This document shows positions 41,878-53,254 of a DNA stretch of 64,000 bases, piece after piece. The first letter of the stretch is position 1; every line of letters starts with the position of its first letter. The notes beneath the pieces are model-generated. The model saw only the letters and a program-made list of their open reading frames with translations, did no database searches and was not told the DNA's origin. The position numbers and the translations under genes were made by a program. The DNA is from Yamagishiella unicocca (lineage: Eukaryota > Chlorophyta > Chlorophyceae > Chlamydomonadales > Volvocaceae). The stretch spans positions 62,001 to 126,000 of the forward strand of contig BDSL01000105.1 in assembly GCA_003116995.1 (NCBI GenBank), given 5' to 3'.

Positions 41878-44800
41878 TTACCTCCCCCCACTCCGATCGC
41901 CCTCGCGACGCCAATCCCGATCCCGATCTCGATCCCGGTCTCGATGGCCCTGATCGCGACCTCTTCCCCGCCCTCCGCTGTCGTGGAGCAGCATCCCTGC
42001 CATCCAGTGCTTGCACGCCGCCGCCGCCAGCAGGTCCGCCACGTCATCGCAACCGCCAACCACTTCCACGTCCGAGGGCCCCGCCCCCCTGGCCTCGCGG
42101 CCGCCGCCTCCATCCATCCGCACGCGCCACACAACGCCGCTGCCGCCCACGGCGATACCTCCGCCGCCCTTGAGCGCCAACAGTGGATCCAACAGTGGAT
42201 CCAGGCCGTACAGGTCATCAGGATCCACAAGGTCGGAACCTGCAGTCGCCAGGGTGGACCGCCTGCGGTTGTCTCGGAGGTCGCCTCCGCTGCCGGAGCG
42301 GTTCCGCCTCCGCTGGTGATGCCGGCCCTGTCGGCTGTCCGCGTCGCTGCTGCCGCACCGCTTCCGCCTCCGCTTCCGATCCCCGGCCCTCCCTTCGTCC
42401 TCGCTGCCACTGGCGCCACTGCTTCCCGGTTCGCCGCTGCTGGTGCTCGGCTCTGTAGGACGCCGCCGCCGGTGCTTTCGCCGCCGCCGGCTCTTCCTGT
42501 CGAGAGGACAACAGGGGGTAACCGGGGTGGGTGAGGGACCGGAGCGGCGGAACTATGGCGATGTGGGCGCTGCCGCCTATCGCGCCCGCTATCGCCGCCC
42601 GCTATCGGCGCCCGCTATCGGCGCCGGCTGTCGGCGCCCGTTATGGGCGCCCGCTATCGCAGCTCCGCTATCGGCGCCGCTGTAGTGGGAACGTTCCGAT
42701 GCTGCTGCTTCCGCGCGTCCGGCCTAACCGACAACATTCCCCCCGCGTTCATCATCCCCAAACCCCTCCTCCCCTTTCCTCCACCCAGGCCTACCTCCTG
42801 TGGTCCGCCTCTCGCTGGCCCTCCTCTTCACTGCTGCTGCCGCTACTGCCGCCCCGACTCCTGCTCCTGCTGCCCGAGCCGCTTCTCTCCCGCCGCCGCC
42901 GCCTCTTAGCCGTCCTGCTGCCGCCCTGCTGATGGGGCTCGTCGTCCCCCGTGTGCCTCACGTGTCTTCGTCGCTTTGACTTTGACTTCCTCCGGGACCG
43001 CCGCCGCCTAAGACCGGCCGCATCCTCCTCCTCCTCGTCCTCCGACGGAAGCAAGTCGTAGCGGCCCGCTCCTGGAGCCGGCTCCATTGCGTTTGATTTC
43101 GCTGCCGATGTCGTGGCTGCTGTTGCGCCCTCGGTCGCCACGTCACAGCCCCCAGCCGTCCTCCCCCCGCCCGCGCCTCCCCCAGCTGGCGGGGGTAGCG
43201 GCAGCGGCGGAGCCGGCGACGCGGCTCGCCGCTGCGGGGCAGCACCACGGCAGCCGGCCCCGCCCGCGCCTTCCCCTCCCTGCAGCCGCTCGAACGCAAC
43301 GCCGCCCACCTCCGCCATCACCCGCTCCAGCTCCAGTACGGCATCCCCTCCACCGCCGCCGCCGGCTGCTGTGTCGCCGCCGCTCCCCCCCTTCCTGAGC
43401 GCCTCCCGCAGCGTCCACAGCTCCGCCAGCAGCGCCAGCCGGTCCCGCGCGCAGCGCCTCCCTGGACCTACCAGCTCCAGCCGCCCGCCGTACAGCAGCG
43501 CCGAGTGAGCCTGGGGCGGTGGGGGGCGCCAAGATCAGCGGCAAGGGCAGCGAGACGCAAGGCTGTTGTCCGGGTCGGACATGTAGCAGCTGCACCCAGA
43601 TGAGCGCCCCTTGCGCCCTCAGCAGGAGCAACCTGCTGGGCGCTGGAATTTGCCCCCAAGCCGCGAAGCCCCACGTCGGGAAATGGACAGCCCCAGCGGC
43701 ACGTTCGCTAATGACCCGGCGACGGGGGCACCAAGTGTGCATGTGGGGCATGTTCCAGTGCGTGTGCGAGCCAGCAGAGCGCGGCGTGCACTCGCGCAGC
43801 CGCCCCACCCCACCCCACCCAGACTGCTTTGTCCAGTGTCAGTTTCCAGGTTATATCGCTACCCCACCCATATCCCCACCTAACTAATAACTGACTAAGT
43901 GACTAACTCGTCCGCTTCCCTAACTGCCTGTCACCCCGAAGACTCTCATCCCGGCCCCCCCTTGCCGTCTCAAACACACACCAGCGCCGCGGGCCCCCGA
44001 CACCGCCCCCCCCCTCTCCCCCATACACCCACGCAACCCGCATACCCACCGCCGCCGAGCAGCCCTCCACTCCCTCCGCTCCGCCGCTCCCTTGTCCTCC
44101 TCCTCCTCCCCCGCCTCCTCCCCCTCCCCCGTGCAGCTCCCGCGCCAGCGCCTCCACTTCCTCCAGCCGCCCCCCCAGCTCCTCCCGCTCCTCGCCCAGC
44201 ATCCGCTGCAGCGGCCCCCGCGCCGCCGCCAGCGCGTGAGCTAGAACCACCTCCGCCAGCGAGCCCCACACCACCCCCCCGCGCAGCACCAGGCCCGACA
44301 GGTCCTGCCAACCGCCGTCGCCGCACACAGCGGCGTAGGCCGCCACCACGGAACACCCGTCAACAGCAGAACCGCCAGCATGCGGCGGCTGCGGCGGTCG
44401 TTGCAGGCTCTGCCCCGCCGCCAGCGTGTTGACGAGTCGCAGCAGCTGTGGCTCGTCCAGCTGGTGCAGCAGGCGCTGGCACAGCAGCTGCCAGCGGGAG
44501 GGGGTCTGGGAGGGGGCAGAGGGGGAGGCGGGGCCGGAGGCGAGGAAGTCGCGGAGCAGGGCGGCGAGGCGGGAGGCGCTGGGGCCGCCGCCGCGGAGCT
44601 CGGAGATGAGCACCTGTGGGCGTGCAGGGGACGAGCGGGGAGGGAGGAGGGGAAGGGTTGGGGGAAACCCTCGACCGTCGGGATAATCGACATTGGCAGG
44701 GTGGTCAGGGGTGGTCAGGGGTGGTCAGGGGGGGTGCTGGCGAATTGCCATCCCCGGCGGCGGCGGCAACGGTGGTGGTGGTGATGCTGCGGCGGTGTGG

Positions 44801-47775
44801 GGACGAGCGTACCGGTCGCCGGCCGGGTTGAGATGCCCCTCTTTCCTTGACCAATACACCGCAGTCGGAACCTGCCCGTGTGGGTGAGCTCCTCGTGTGC
44901 GGTTACCTGGCAGAAGTGCCGGCGGTCCAGCTCCAGGAAGGCCCCGTCCCGGCAGCACTCCCGCCACTGCTCGCTGGACCAGAACTGCGGGTGCTGCCGC
45001 AGCAGCGACTTGATGGTGGGTGCAAGCGCCAGCTCGCAAAAGTAGTGCGTCTTGGCGGCCACCGACACGGGGGCCTGGGGGTGCTTGCCCTCCCAGCGGA
45101 GCAGGTCCCACATCTAGAGGGGCGGGCGCGGCGGTGGTGTGTTGTTGGGTTACATAAAAGAACCGGTAACTCGACATGGTGGTGGGGGGTCGAGAAGACC
45201 CGGTTACACGACATAGGAGGAGGAGGACAGAAACTAGATGGCGACTAGTTTTCGGTGGGGGGTGGGGGGGCCAGGGGGCTGGGATAGGAGTAGAAATTAG
45301 CGGTGGGCTGGCGTCCACATGGGTGATGTGTGGGGCGCGAGGGGTGACGTTCATGTCTGGAGGCAGGGAAGGGGGAGGTAACGGTTTGGGAGAACGGGGG
45401 CTCAGACGGCAGACGGCCCCCCTTCACCCCCATCCCCCACATTCTTTCGACATACACACATACATATATACACACACGCCCGACCCCGCGTGCCTCCCTT
45501 GACACGCTGGATTGGAACACCCACCAACCCACAACCGGACTTCACGTACCCGTATGACCGGTACCTGACCCATCTCGGTTACCCGAACCTCCCCCCTTTC
45601 GTTCCCCTGAAACGCACGCGCGGCAAATACACCCACGTCTAATCCCCCCCCGACCTACACGGGCCTTCCCGTACAAGGGCTTTCCTCACCCACCCACCCG
45701 CCCAACCCCCCCACACACCCACACATCGCACCTCCTCCCGGTGCACCAGCGCATAGTGCGCCAGTGCGTATGCGCCGTACTTGAAGGACTTCATGCCGTC
45801 CATTGAGAAGTGGCTGAACCACAGAAGCACGCGGCGGGGGGAGCCGGGGCCTGCGGGGTGGGGGTTCGAGGGAGAACCGTGCGGGGTGGGGGTGTGGAGG
45901 ACAATGGGTTGACGGTAAGAAGCCACCCAGTCAGCAACACCGAAAGAGACACGAATGAGTCCTTGTTCACGGCCATCTACGAGCATGGAATACGCCCCTC
46001 CCCTTGAAACTCCGCTGTCACCGCGCCCCACACAGCCACCAACCCGCCCACACGGCCCTCAGGATCCATTTACCTAAGATCAGTTCTCCAGTATGCATCT
46101 GCAAACGCGTGTTCTCGAAACGTCTCCCACTCGCCTTTCCTTTTCAGTGCTGGTCCCCGGCTTTCCTGCCATTCCCTGCCAATCGAATCCAAAGTGACCG
46201 CACGGCCTCCTACTTCGAACCTAAGTAACCCCCACCCCCGGGCCCCTCCCTCCCTCCCCCGCCGCCCCACCCTGGAAGAAGTCCACGAACACCTGGGGGC
46301 GGTCCAGGAGCACCGAGGCCACCTGGCGGAGCACGGAGGGGCGACTTGCTGTCAGTTAGGACCATGCGCCGTTTTGTCAGGACCACCGGCTTTGGGACAG
46401 GGACGGGCATTGAATTTCTGGCGGGGGGGTCCGCACTCTCACCCTGTCTGGCCACACCTCCGAAACCACTCTCACCTTGTCTGGCCACACCTCCGAAACC
46501 ACTCTCACCCTGTCTGGCCACACCTCCGAAACCACTCTCACCCTGTCTGGCCACACCTCCGAAACCAGCATCAGCAGCTGCGTCAGCAGCTCCACAGGAC
46601 TAGGAGCCGAGCCCACAGCTCCACCACCGCCACTGCCACCGCCGCGCGTTTCTCCCCCTGCTGTCGCCGTCGCCCTCGCCGCCGCTGCCGTCGCCTCCCC
46701 TCCAAGCAATCCGCCGCCCGATGCACCGCCGCCGCCATCGCCGTCACCGCCGCCGCCAGTCCCGAACACGTCTCTCCGGGAGTAGCGCCGCTCCGGGGAG
46801 TGGCCTCGAACCGTGTCAGACCGGTCGCCTCCCCGCACGTCGGCGTACGGCTCTGGCGGCGGCACCAGAGCCTCCGCCAGCAGGGGCTCCCAGCAGCCTA
46901 GGCGGACGTCCGCGGGCGGGGACTACCGGCAAAGGGCACAAGGGGGGAGATAAGGGGCACAAAAAGGGGGGTAACTGGGATAACAGAGGGTTAACTGATG
47001 GAACAGGGGAGAAATTGGGATAACAGGGGGTAACCGGGATAGCAGGGGGTAATTGGGGGAACAGGGGGCCAACCACGGGAACAGGGGGGTAATCGGGGTC
47101 CGCGGCAGGGCTCTTGAGGTTTGGCCACACACGCATCCCCTCCACATCACAGCCCCCTCCCCCGCACCACCTCCTTTGACCCCACCTCACCGACCCCAAG
47201 CCCCGCCGCCTGCCACCTCCCTTCCCGCCTTCCGCCTGCCCCGCCTACCCCCTGCGACAAGAGCTTCCGGACCTTTCCCTAGTCGAGCTTACTTCTCCGT
47301 CACTTGCTGACTAACGGGTTCCTGTCAAACCCACCTGTGACGCGATGCTGTTGAGCAGCCAGGTGCGCGCCTCCAGGTACCGGGAGCGATCCGACTGCAG
47401 GGGAGCAGGGGGGAGAGCACGAGGAGGAAGGGGAGGAGGCTAAGGCGCTCGGACGCGTTGCATGCAGCTGCAGTGAGGAGGATTGTGCTAGTGCAGAGTG
47501 CAGGGCGTAGAGAAGAAACCTACAGGTTCTGCCATGCAGACCGTGGGTTGAGCTACTTGCGTGTGATAGGTAGGATTGGTGCTGACCGTGCTACCGGTGG
47601 CGACGGTGGTGGTGGCACAATCGCAGTCCCCGTACGCGCTACTCGACATGAGGCCAACCGTGCCAACCTGAAGTATGGCATCCAGCAAGCTGCACACCCG
47701 CTGTAGTCTGCTCAGCACAGCATCGTTGGAGGCGTCTGTATGTCCGGAGCAGACGCTCAGGTACAAGCGGCTCAT
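41878..47775 (-). CDS. Unrecognised protein with helical N-terminus and Arg/Ser/Lys-rich C-terminal tail
   Basis: Nine exons: 47775-47668, 47394-47335, 46886-46542, 46322-46271, 45850-45732, 45113-44907, 44613-44050, 43510-42795 and 42496-41878, giving 929 residues. All phases join, although the acceptor of exon 3 is a weak GGGAG. The N-terminal half looks helical and conserved in style: RYLEARTWLLNSIASQ, ASVLLDRPQVFVDFFQ, VLLWFSHFSMDGMKSFKYGA, MWDLLRWEGKHPQAPVSVAA and HPQFWSSEQWRECCRDGAFL. The C-terminal third is basic and RS-like (RRRRSRRKSKSKRRRHVRH, GSGSRSRSRGG, then RKRRRKR and a terminal DRDRDRDRDWRREGDR), typical of nuclear RNA-processing proteins. I do not recognise the family; a splicing or RNA-export role is inference from the tail only. 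The last codon is TAA at 41878, but AG|GTAAGG there could also be a donor. Head-to-head with the NSS gene. Confidence 0.75.
45148..45215 (-). repeat. two type A dispersed repeats upstream of exon 6 of the RS-tail gene
   Basis: In gene sense, one copy reads TATGTCGTGTAACCGGGTCT (about 45187-45215). A second follows it (CATGTCGAGTTACCGGTTCT, then TTTATGTAACCC, about 45148-45180). Both lie within 100 bp of the acceptor at 45114. Confidence 0.8.
46438..46569 (-). repeat. 33-bp tandem repeat, 4 units, spanning the end of exon 3 of the RS-tail gene
   Basis: In gene sense each unit contains GGTGTGGCCAGACAGGGTGA then GAGTGGTTTCGGA, i.e. the peptide VSEVWPDRVRV, and an AGG|GTGAGA 5' splice site. The unit is exactly 11 codons, so each of the four potential donors is in the same phase. 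The exon model uses the first (exon end 46542). Confidence 0.9.
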
Positions 47776-48210
47776 GTTGGCAGAAGGTCAACTGGAACGA
47801 ACTTCTCGGTCGGGGACTTTCGCCATCTGAGCTGATCGCTAACACTATATAACTGTAAGCGCGTTACCGCAACAACGAGTACCTGCATGGGCCTGACAGA
47901 ACTGCCTCCATGCCCTTGACTTGTAATTGGAAATGTGCCGTATCAGTGCCCTATGCGCAGTTGATCACATCTGATGCGTGTATGTGTGTGTGTTGTTACC
48001 TTGCAATTGCATACGTAAGTACAACTGACTGCGATGAGCCAAATCGCTGCTTTGACGAGAGTGACGAGGGAGCAACCTGGGAAGTTCGGGACAGCAAGAG
48101 CCGCTTACAACTGCACAGTCTTAACCTAGAAATTGTTGAGCACTTGAACGCGTACTCCTACTTCACCTCACAGCCTTCTCAAGTCACTAGGGCTTTGAAA
48201 CGTCGCGACC
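47776..48210. other. divergent spacer between the RS-tail and NSS genes
   Basis: 435 bp, relatively AT-rich, between two outward-facing start codons. Likely a shared promoter region. No TATA box was assigned. Confidence 0.55.
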
Positions 48211-50400
48211 ATGGCTACCGGAGCCGCTCACGGGCGAGCGACGAACACGCAACGCCGCCCAACCCAGCATTCTCCAGCTCTGTGCCCTTCCAAATGGCGC
48301 GCGTCCTGCACCTGGCGCAAGGAAAACGAGGGCAGCCAGGCGGGCGTCTGCCCTGCCTTCAGCCGCGGCGCGCCGGGCAGCCGGCCCTCCTCTCGCCCCC
48401 ATCACCACTACCCCGCACCACCGGACATCTCAGCCTGCACTCTCGGCCGCCGTCCGGACATCTTCAACGGTGATGCCGCACGCCTCTCCCCTGCGTTCCC
48501 AAAGCCCAACATCGACGACAACAACAGCAACAACGACGACGACGACGACGACGCTCGAAACGCAGTCCCCGCCTCCGACGGCCCTTCACCCTCTACCCAC
48601 ATCCCCTCCTCCTCCTTCCCCTTCGCCCGTGAGCCGACGTCAACGGCAGCCTCTGGCAGCTCGTCGTCGGATCCGGCCTCCTCGTCTTCCGCCTCTCCTG
48701 CCGCCTGGTGCTCCCAGCTTCGGTCCCTGCACCTCCGGGCCCAGTCCATGCAGCGGCGCCTGGACGCCTCCCTCGGCGATCTGGACTCCCTGGACCTGGC
48801 CACGGGGCGGGAGCTGCGGGTAGCTGAGCGCATGCGCAAGGTCCTGGCAGCCTACCTGTCCCTCGCCCCCGCCCCCGCCCCCGCACCCGCCACCAGGGAT
48901 GAAAGCACCACCGCCACCAGGGGCTCCGGCTACGCTGCCGGGGCGAGTGAAGACTGCAGCAGCATCAGCAAAAGCGGCAGCAGCAACAGCAGCAACAGCA
49001 GCAATAGCAGCGACAGCAGCAACAGCAGCAACAGCAGCAGCAGTGGCGGCAGCAGCAACAGCAGCAACAGCAGCAACAGCAGCAACAGCAGCAACAGCAG
49101 CAACAGCAGCAACAGCAGCAACAGCAGCAACAGCAGCAACAGCAGCAACAGCAGCAACAGCAGCAGCAACAGCAGCAGCAACAGCAGCAGTGGCTGCAGC
49201 GGTGCGGCTGCCGCCGAGGTGCCCCGGCAGCTGCAGCTGCGCGAGCTGCTAGGCCGGGCGGAGGCCGCTGCGGCCCAGCTGGCGGCCATAGGCTCACGCC
49301 ACGAGGCGGACGAGTACGCGCCCCTGCGCCGCTTCTACTTCTCGCCCGACGAGCCGCTGCGGGCCATCTCGCTGCGCTCCGAGCAGTACCGCCGACAGCT
49401 GGAGAGGGCTGCCGAGGCTGGCGGCCCGGACAGTCCGCAGGTGGGAGGACGGAGGGGGCGGAGGCAGTGCGGTGGGGGGTGGGGGGCAGGGCTAGGGGGC
49501 AGGGCTTTGGGGGCGGCAGTGTGGGTGCTGCTGGCTAGGGGTTAGGGTGTGTGTAGGTGCGGGCTCACGAGGTGCCTGGCGTCTGAGGCGGGGGGTAAAG
49601 GAAGAGGCCGGGGCTCACGGGGGTGGGGAGGGCGCGGGGACGTGTTCTCATAAAGAGTGAGCGGGGCAGGCGGGCGGGAAATGTCTGACTGATGCGGTGA
49701 CTGCCGCCGCCTCCAGCACAGGGGGGCGGAAGCATGCGAAGATCGCAGCAGCCGCTGCTGCACCGCACTGCGGCCCTGTGCCCGCAACCGCACGGCGGCA
49801 CCCTCCGCAGTCCGACCTGCCGGCCCACCACTTCGCATCTCCCGCAATGGGTACCAGGCCTGCACCGGATGCGGCCGCACCGAAACTCACCCCCCCCCCC
49901 CAGCCCTCCCCACTCCCAGCCAGCCCACTCCTGATTGTCATGCCCGGCATCCTTGGCTGACTTTGCTGTCCTCGGACCACCCATTCTCCCCTCGGATCAC
50001 CCAACCTCCACAGGTGGCGGCCCTGGTAGAGGAGGTGGCTGCGGCGCTGTCGTCACACACCGTGGCGGCGTTTCTGGACTTGGACCGCAGGGAGCAGGAG
50101 CAGGGGGAGGAGCAGGGGAAGGGGCAGGACAGAGAGGGGGCGCAAGGGCAAGCGCAGGGAAGGAGCCTGGGGGAGCAACGGGGGGCTGAGGCAGGGAGGG
50201 GCGGGGGGTTGGGTCAGCTGGCGGTGGCTGCGGCGGCAGACTACTGGGGGTTGCAGGAGCTGCGACAGGAGCTGGAGGTGGTGGGGAGGAGCGCGGAGGC
50301 AGCGGGGGTGCCGCTGAGCCACTTGCTGCGGCTGGCGGAGGTGGTGGGGGCGGAGGAGGGGGTGGAGGTGGGCGGGGGGCGAGGGAGGTTGGGGGCTTGA
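48211..50400 (+). CDS. Unrecognised low-complexity protein with a long Asn-Ser-Ser tract
   Basis: Two exons, 48211-49440 and 50014-50400, phase 0 at the CAG|GTGGGA donor and CACAG acceptor, giving 538 residues. The first 150 residues are disordered, with a poly-Asp/Asn patch. A helical segment follows (QLRSLHLRAQSMQRRLDASL, GRELRVAERMRKVLAAYLSL), then about 75 residues of (Asn-Ser-Ser)n, then a compact segment (RQLQLRELLGRAEAAAAQLA, ADEYAPLRRFYFSPDEPLRA, SLRSEQYRRQLERA). Exon 2 begins VAALVEEVAAALSSHTVAAF, passes a Gln/Gly/Glu linker and ends in another helix (YWGLQELRQELEVVGRS). No family was recognised; the helices suggest a coiled-coil scaffold. The ATG at 48211 is in good context (GACCATGG), but the N-terminal 60 residues are low-confidence and a later start is possible. 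Confidence 0.7.
48978..49193 (+). repeat. coding AACAGCAGC repeat encoding (Asn-Ser-Ser)n
   Basis: About 24 nine-base units with occasional AGC and GGC changes, in frame in the NSS gene. The other frames give poly-Ala/Thr or poly-Leu and poly-Cys and are not genes. Confidence 0.95.
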
Positions 50401-51417
50401 GGAGGCGGAGGTGGGGGGTGGGCAGAAGCAGTGGTGGGGTGGGGAACTGGGTCGGTTGCGGAGGCGAGTGACCCCGGAGGCGGATGAAGCGCGAGCTGGT
50501 CATCCTTCACGGCAGCTGCTAGCGCCCAGAAAGGTTGTTTGGTCATGGTGGAGCAATTGGGTGGTGTCGAAGCCAGAAAAGTGCTTGCTGAAGTGCGGTA
50601 TTCCAGAACTTCTATGATGTTGCATGGACGCAACGCTTGCATTGGAAACGCCAGCGCGAGCAATTGTGTTTCACAGGTCGTGTGACCATGTCATCGAATG
50701 TTCCGGCCATACATCGCGGAACCACACGGTGAGGGGTTTCTATGAGACGGAGAAGCGAAGGCCAGGGAGAAGCGAAGGCCAGAACTGGGTTGCTGTCGGG
50801 GGACCGAACTGGCGGCACAGGCGATGGGTGGTGGTCACCCTGGTGACTAATACCGACCAGCACGATCGCGCTGTATTGGTGATGCTACTTTATTGAGCCT
50901 CGAAGTGAAGGCGGTTTGCCCTTGCTGCGGCCCCGGCCTGCCAACGCCTGCACCCGCCTGCCACCGACGTAGACTGCTGCTCAGTTCGGACCAGAGAATC
51001 CCGGTCCAGCGAGCCTGTCTTCGCTCCCACCCAACACCCCCCTCATGCTGCACACAGAAAGCTGCTCCATGCGAGCTGTGGCTGACTTGACAGCCTGACC
51101 GGCCCGTTGGAGCTGTCACAGAAACCGGGACTTGCTGCGCCAACGCTATTAGAAAGCGAAATCCTGATCAGGTGATGCTATACGATGATAGTATCGGTAC
51201 TCGTATCGTTATTTGAAAAATGCTGAGCGACGCCGGTTGATGACGATGAGTCGAGGGGCCTTGTACAGACTAATCCGGTGCTCCCCGTTGCCGACATAAA
51301 AGTTTGTGTCAATTACAATTTTCGCTTGTCAATTAACTCATACCACTTGCTGTGGTGTCACCAGATCAGCTCCGTCTGCTTACGGTACCGAAGCGCTTGC
51401 ACGTGCAATTTGACGCC
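50401..51417. other. spacer between the NSS gene and FabZ
   Basis: About 1 kb, head-to-tail. The left part is G-rich and probably 3' UTR of the NSS gene. The right part is lower GC (from about 51130) and should contain the FabZ promoter and 5' UTR. No RNA gene or repeat was recognised. Confidence 0.5.
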
Positions 51418-53254
51418 ATGGCTCTATCCTCGCGCAGCTTGCAGTCTGGACGTGTCAGCAGCCGACCTGCTGTCGCAAGTCGCCTCGTCACAATCCGACC
51501 TGCGCGGTCGATGACTGTCGTCCGTGCCGACGCCGCCCCTGCCCCCGAAGCGCCAAAGGCTCTGTCCACGGAAAAATCGGGTCCCAAATTCAAGCCTCTG
51601 CGTGATGTCATGCAGATCATGGAGATCCTGCCGCACAGGTTCGTTATCTGCAAGCCAATTGGGCGACGGCGCGCATGCGTAGGCGTTACACCGCAAGCAC
51701 GACGCCACACGTTCAATAACACTTCCTTATCATAACGTTAAGACGTTCATATGTAATCAACGCTTTTGCAAAATGTAAAACGCGGGATCTTTGTTGCCGC
51801 CTCGACACATGCAATAAGGGGGACTCCTCTCCAGGCGTTTGTTGCTTGCTGACCCTTTGGGACAGGCCGCGGGGATGAGGGTGGGGACAGCACGGCCTCG
51901 AGATACAGACGCAGGACCACCGGCATCATGTATCCCGTCAGGCGGTTACTCGTGACATCTCAGGCTTTACCTGCCAGCGCCTAGCGCTGCCTTGCCAACG
52001 CACCCCAGCGTCCTCCCTCCCTCCCGCCCGCCTCCCTCACAGGTATCCGTTCCTGTTGGTCGACCGTGTTGTAGAGTGGGAGAAGGAGAAGTACGCGGTG
52101 GGTTACAAGTGCATCACCATCAACGACAACTTCTTCCCAGGCCACTTCCCCGAGCGCGCCATCATGCCAGGTGAGCTTCTGCGGGTGGGGGAGCGGATGG
52201 CTAGGAGGCCAGCAGGTACTGGGTGGGTTGAGGGGTGACGGGCGCGGGTGGCTTTGTGCAGTACGTCACTACGTCTCTTGAGGCCAGAACCACCTCGGTG
52301 CGTAAGAGCCAGTATCCAAGACCACCTCGGCCGGTGCAGGCCGCCGCACCATACCGCGTGACATCAGATTAACAACACCAGGCACGTCGTCCTCCTTCCC
52401 TTCCCGCCTCCCTTCCCGGCAGGCGTCCTGCAGATTGAGGCCATGGCTCAGCTGGCCGGCCTGGTGATGCTTGACCCGGAGGACACGGCGGCCAAGGGGC
52501 TCTTCTTCTTCGCCGGAATTGAGAACTGCCGCTTCCGCAAGCCGGTGGTGCCGGGCGACGTGCTGGTGGGTGCGGGGCGGGGGCGGTTGCGGAGGCAGGC
52601 GAGGTGGTCACATGGGGTGACGTGGCGGGCAGCTGGGTGCTGGGTGCTGGGTGCTGTCGTCGCGGGCGTTGCCGGGTGGGAAATTTGAACCGCAACGGGA
52701 GTGACTGATTGGTGATGGGTTATGGCAATAAACAAAGGGCACAGCCGGCACGATGGGGTCAGTTACCATGGCGGTGAAGGCATATGGTGGTGGTGCCGGC
52801 ATCAGGAGGCGCGTCGTGCTGCCTCGCGTCCCGGGACCTGCCGCCGCACGCATCACGCACACAAACCCCAGCTCAGCTCGTCCGCGCCTCCGGCACCTGC
52901 CACGTCAGCAAAGGTACCCGGCGCGGCCCGCAGCAAAGCCCCGGACTCAATTGGTCGGCAGCTCCCTTCGCCTTCCGACACCTCTCCCCCTGCCGCCCCC
53001 CCCGGTGCCCCAGCATGCGCCCACAAAATTGGTGTCGGACAACCGTGCGCCAACTATTATGTCCCGTCGCGTATAACGGTTTTTACACCCCCCGGGTCTT
53101 TTATGTAATCCCCCGGCCCCAGATGATGCGCGCCGAGGTGACCAAGTACAACAAGAAGTTCGGTATGGTCAAGGTGGCTGCCACCGGGTATGTGGGCGAG
53201 GACCTGGTGGTGGAGGCGGAGCTCACCCTGGCGATGGGCAAGAGCACCAAGTGA
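51418..53254 (+). CDS. FabZ: Plastid (3R)-hydroxyacyl-ACP dehydratase (FabZ)
   Basis: Removes water from 3-hydroxyacyl-ACP in each cycle of plastid type II fatty-acid synthesis. Four exons: 51418-51638, 52043-52170, 52423-52565 and 53123-53254, giving 207 residues. The first 40-45 residues are Ser/Arg/Ala/Val-rich with no acids ([17 protein letters not shown]), a plastid transit peptide probably cut near [10 protein letters not shown]. The mature hotdog domain runs from [20 protein letters not shown] to the end. It contains the catalytic His in [15 protein letters not shown] and the catalytic Glu in [14 protein letters not shown], followed by [15 protein letters not shown] and [20 protein letters not shown]. 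All junctions keep phase; an Arg codon is split across intron 1 and a Gly codon across intron 2. Length matches plant FabZ. Intron 3 ends in a type A dispersed repeat. Every active-site residue is present. Confidence 0.98.
53060..53122 (+). repeat. type A dispersed repeat at the 3' end of FabZ intron 3
   Basis: CCCGTCGCGTATAACGG, T-run, ACACCCCCCGGGTCTTTTAT and a C-rich tail lead directly into the acceptor CCCCAG at 53122. Confidence 0.85.

Noticed and set aside
41744..41880. Possible extra exon after AG|GTAAGG at the end of the RS-tail gene
   Set aside because: No acceptor in the right phase was found within a plausible distance, and the in-frame TAA gives a sensible basic C-terminus.
46980..47060. 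GGGATAACAGGGGGTAAC-like words resembling an I-SceI homing-endonuclease site
   Set aside because: They belong to a degenerate GGGATAACAGGGGGTAA-type repeat in an intron of the RS-tail gene. No exact site and no homing-endonuclease gene are present.
48899..49297. Poly-Ala/Thr, poly-Leu and poly-Cys frames over the Asn-Ser-Ser tract
   Set aside because: They are alternative readings of the same triplet repeat. Only the Asn-Ser-Ser frame continues into non-repetitive protein on both sides.
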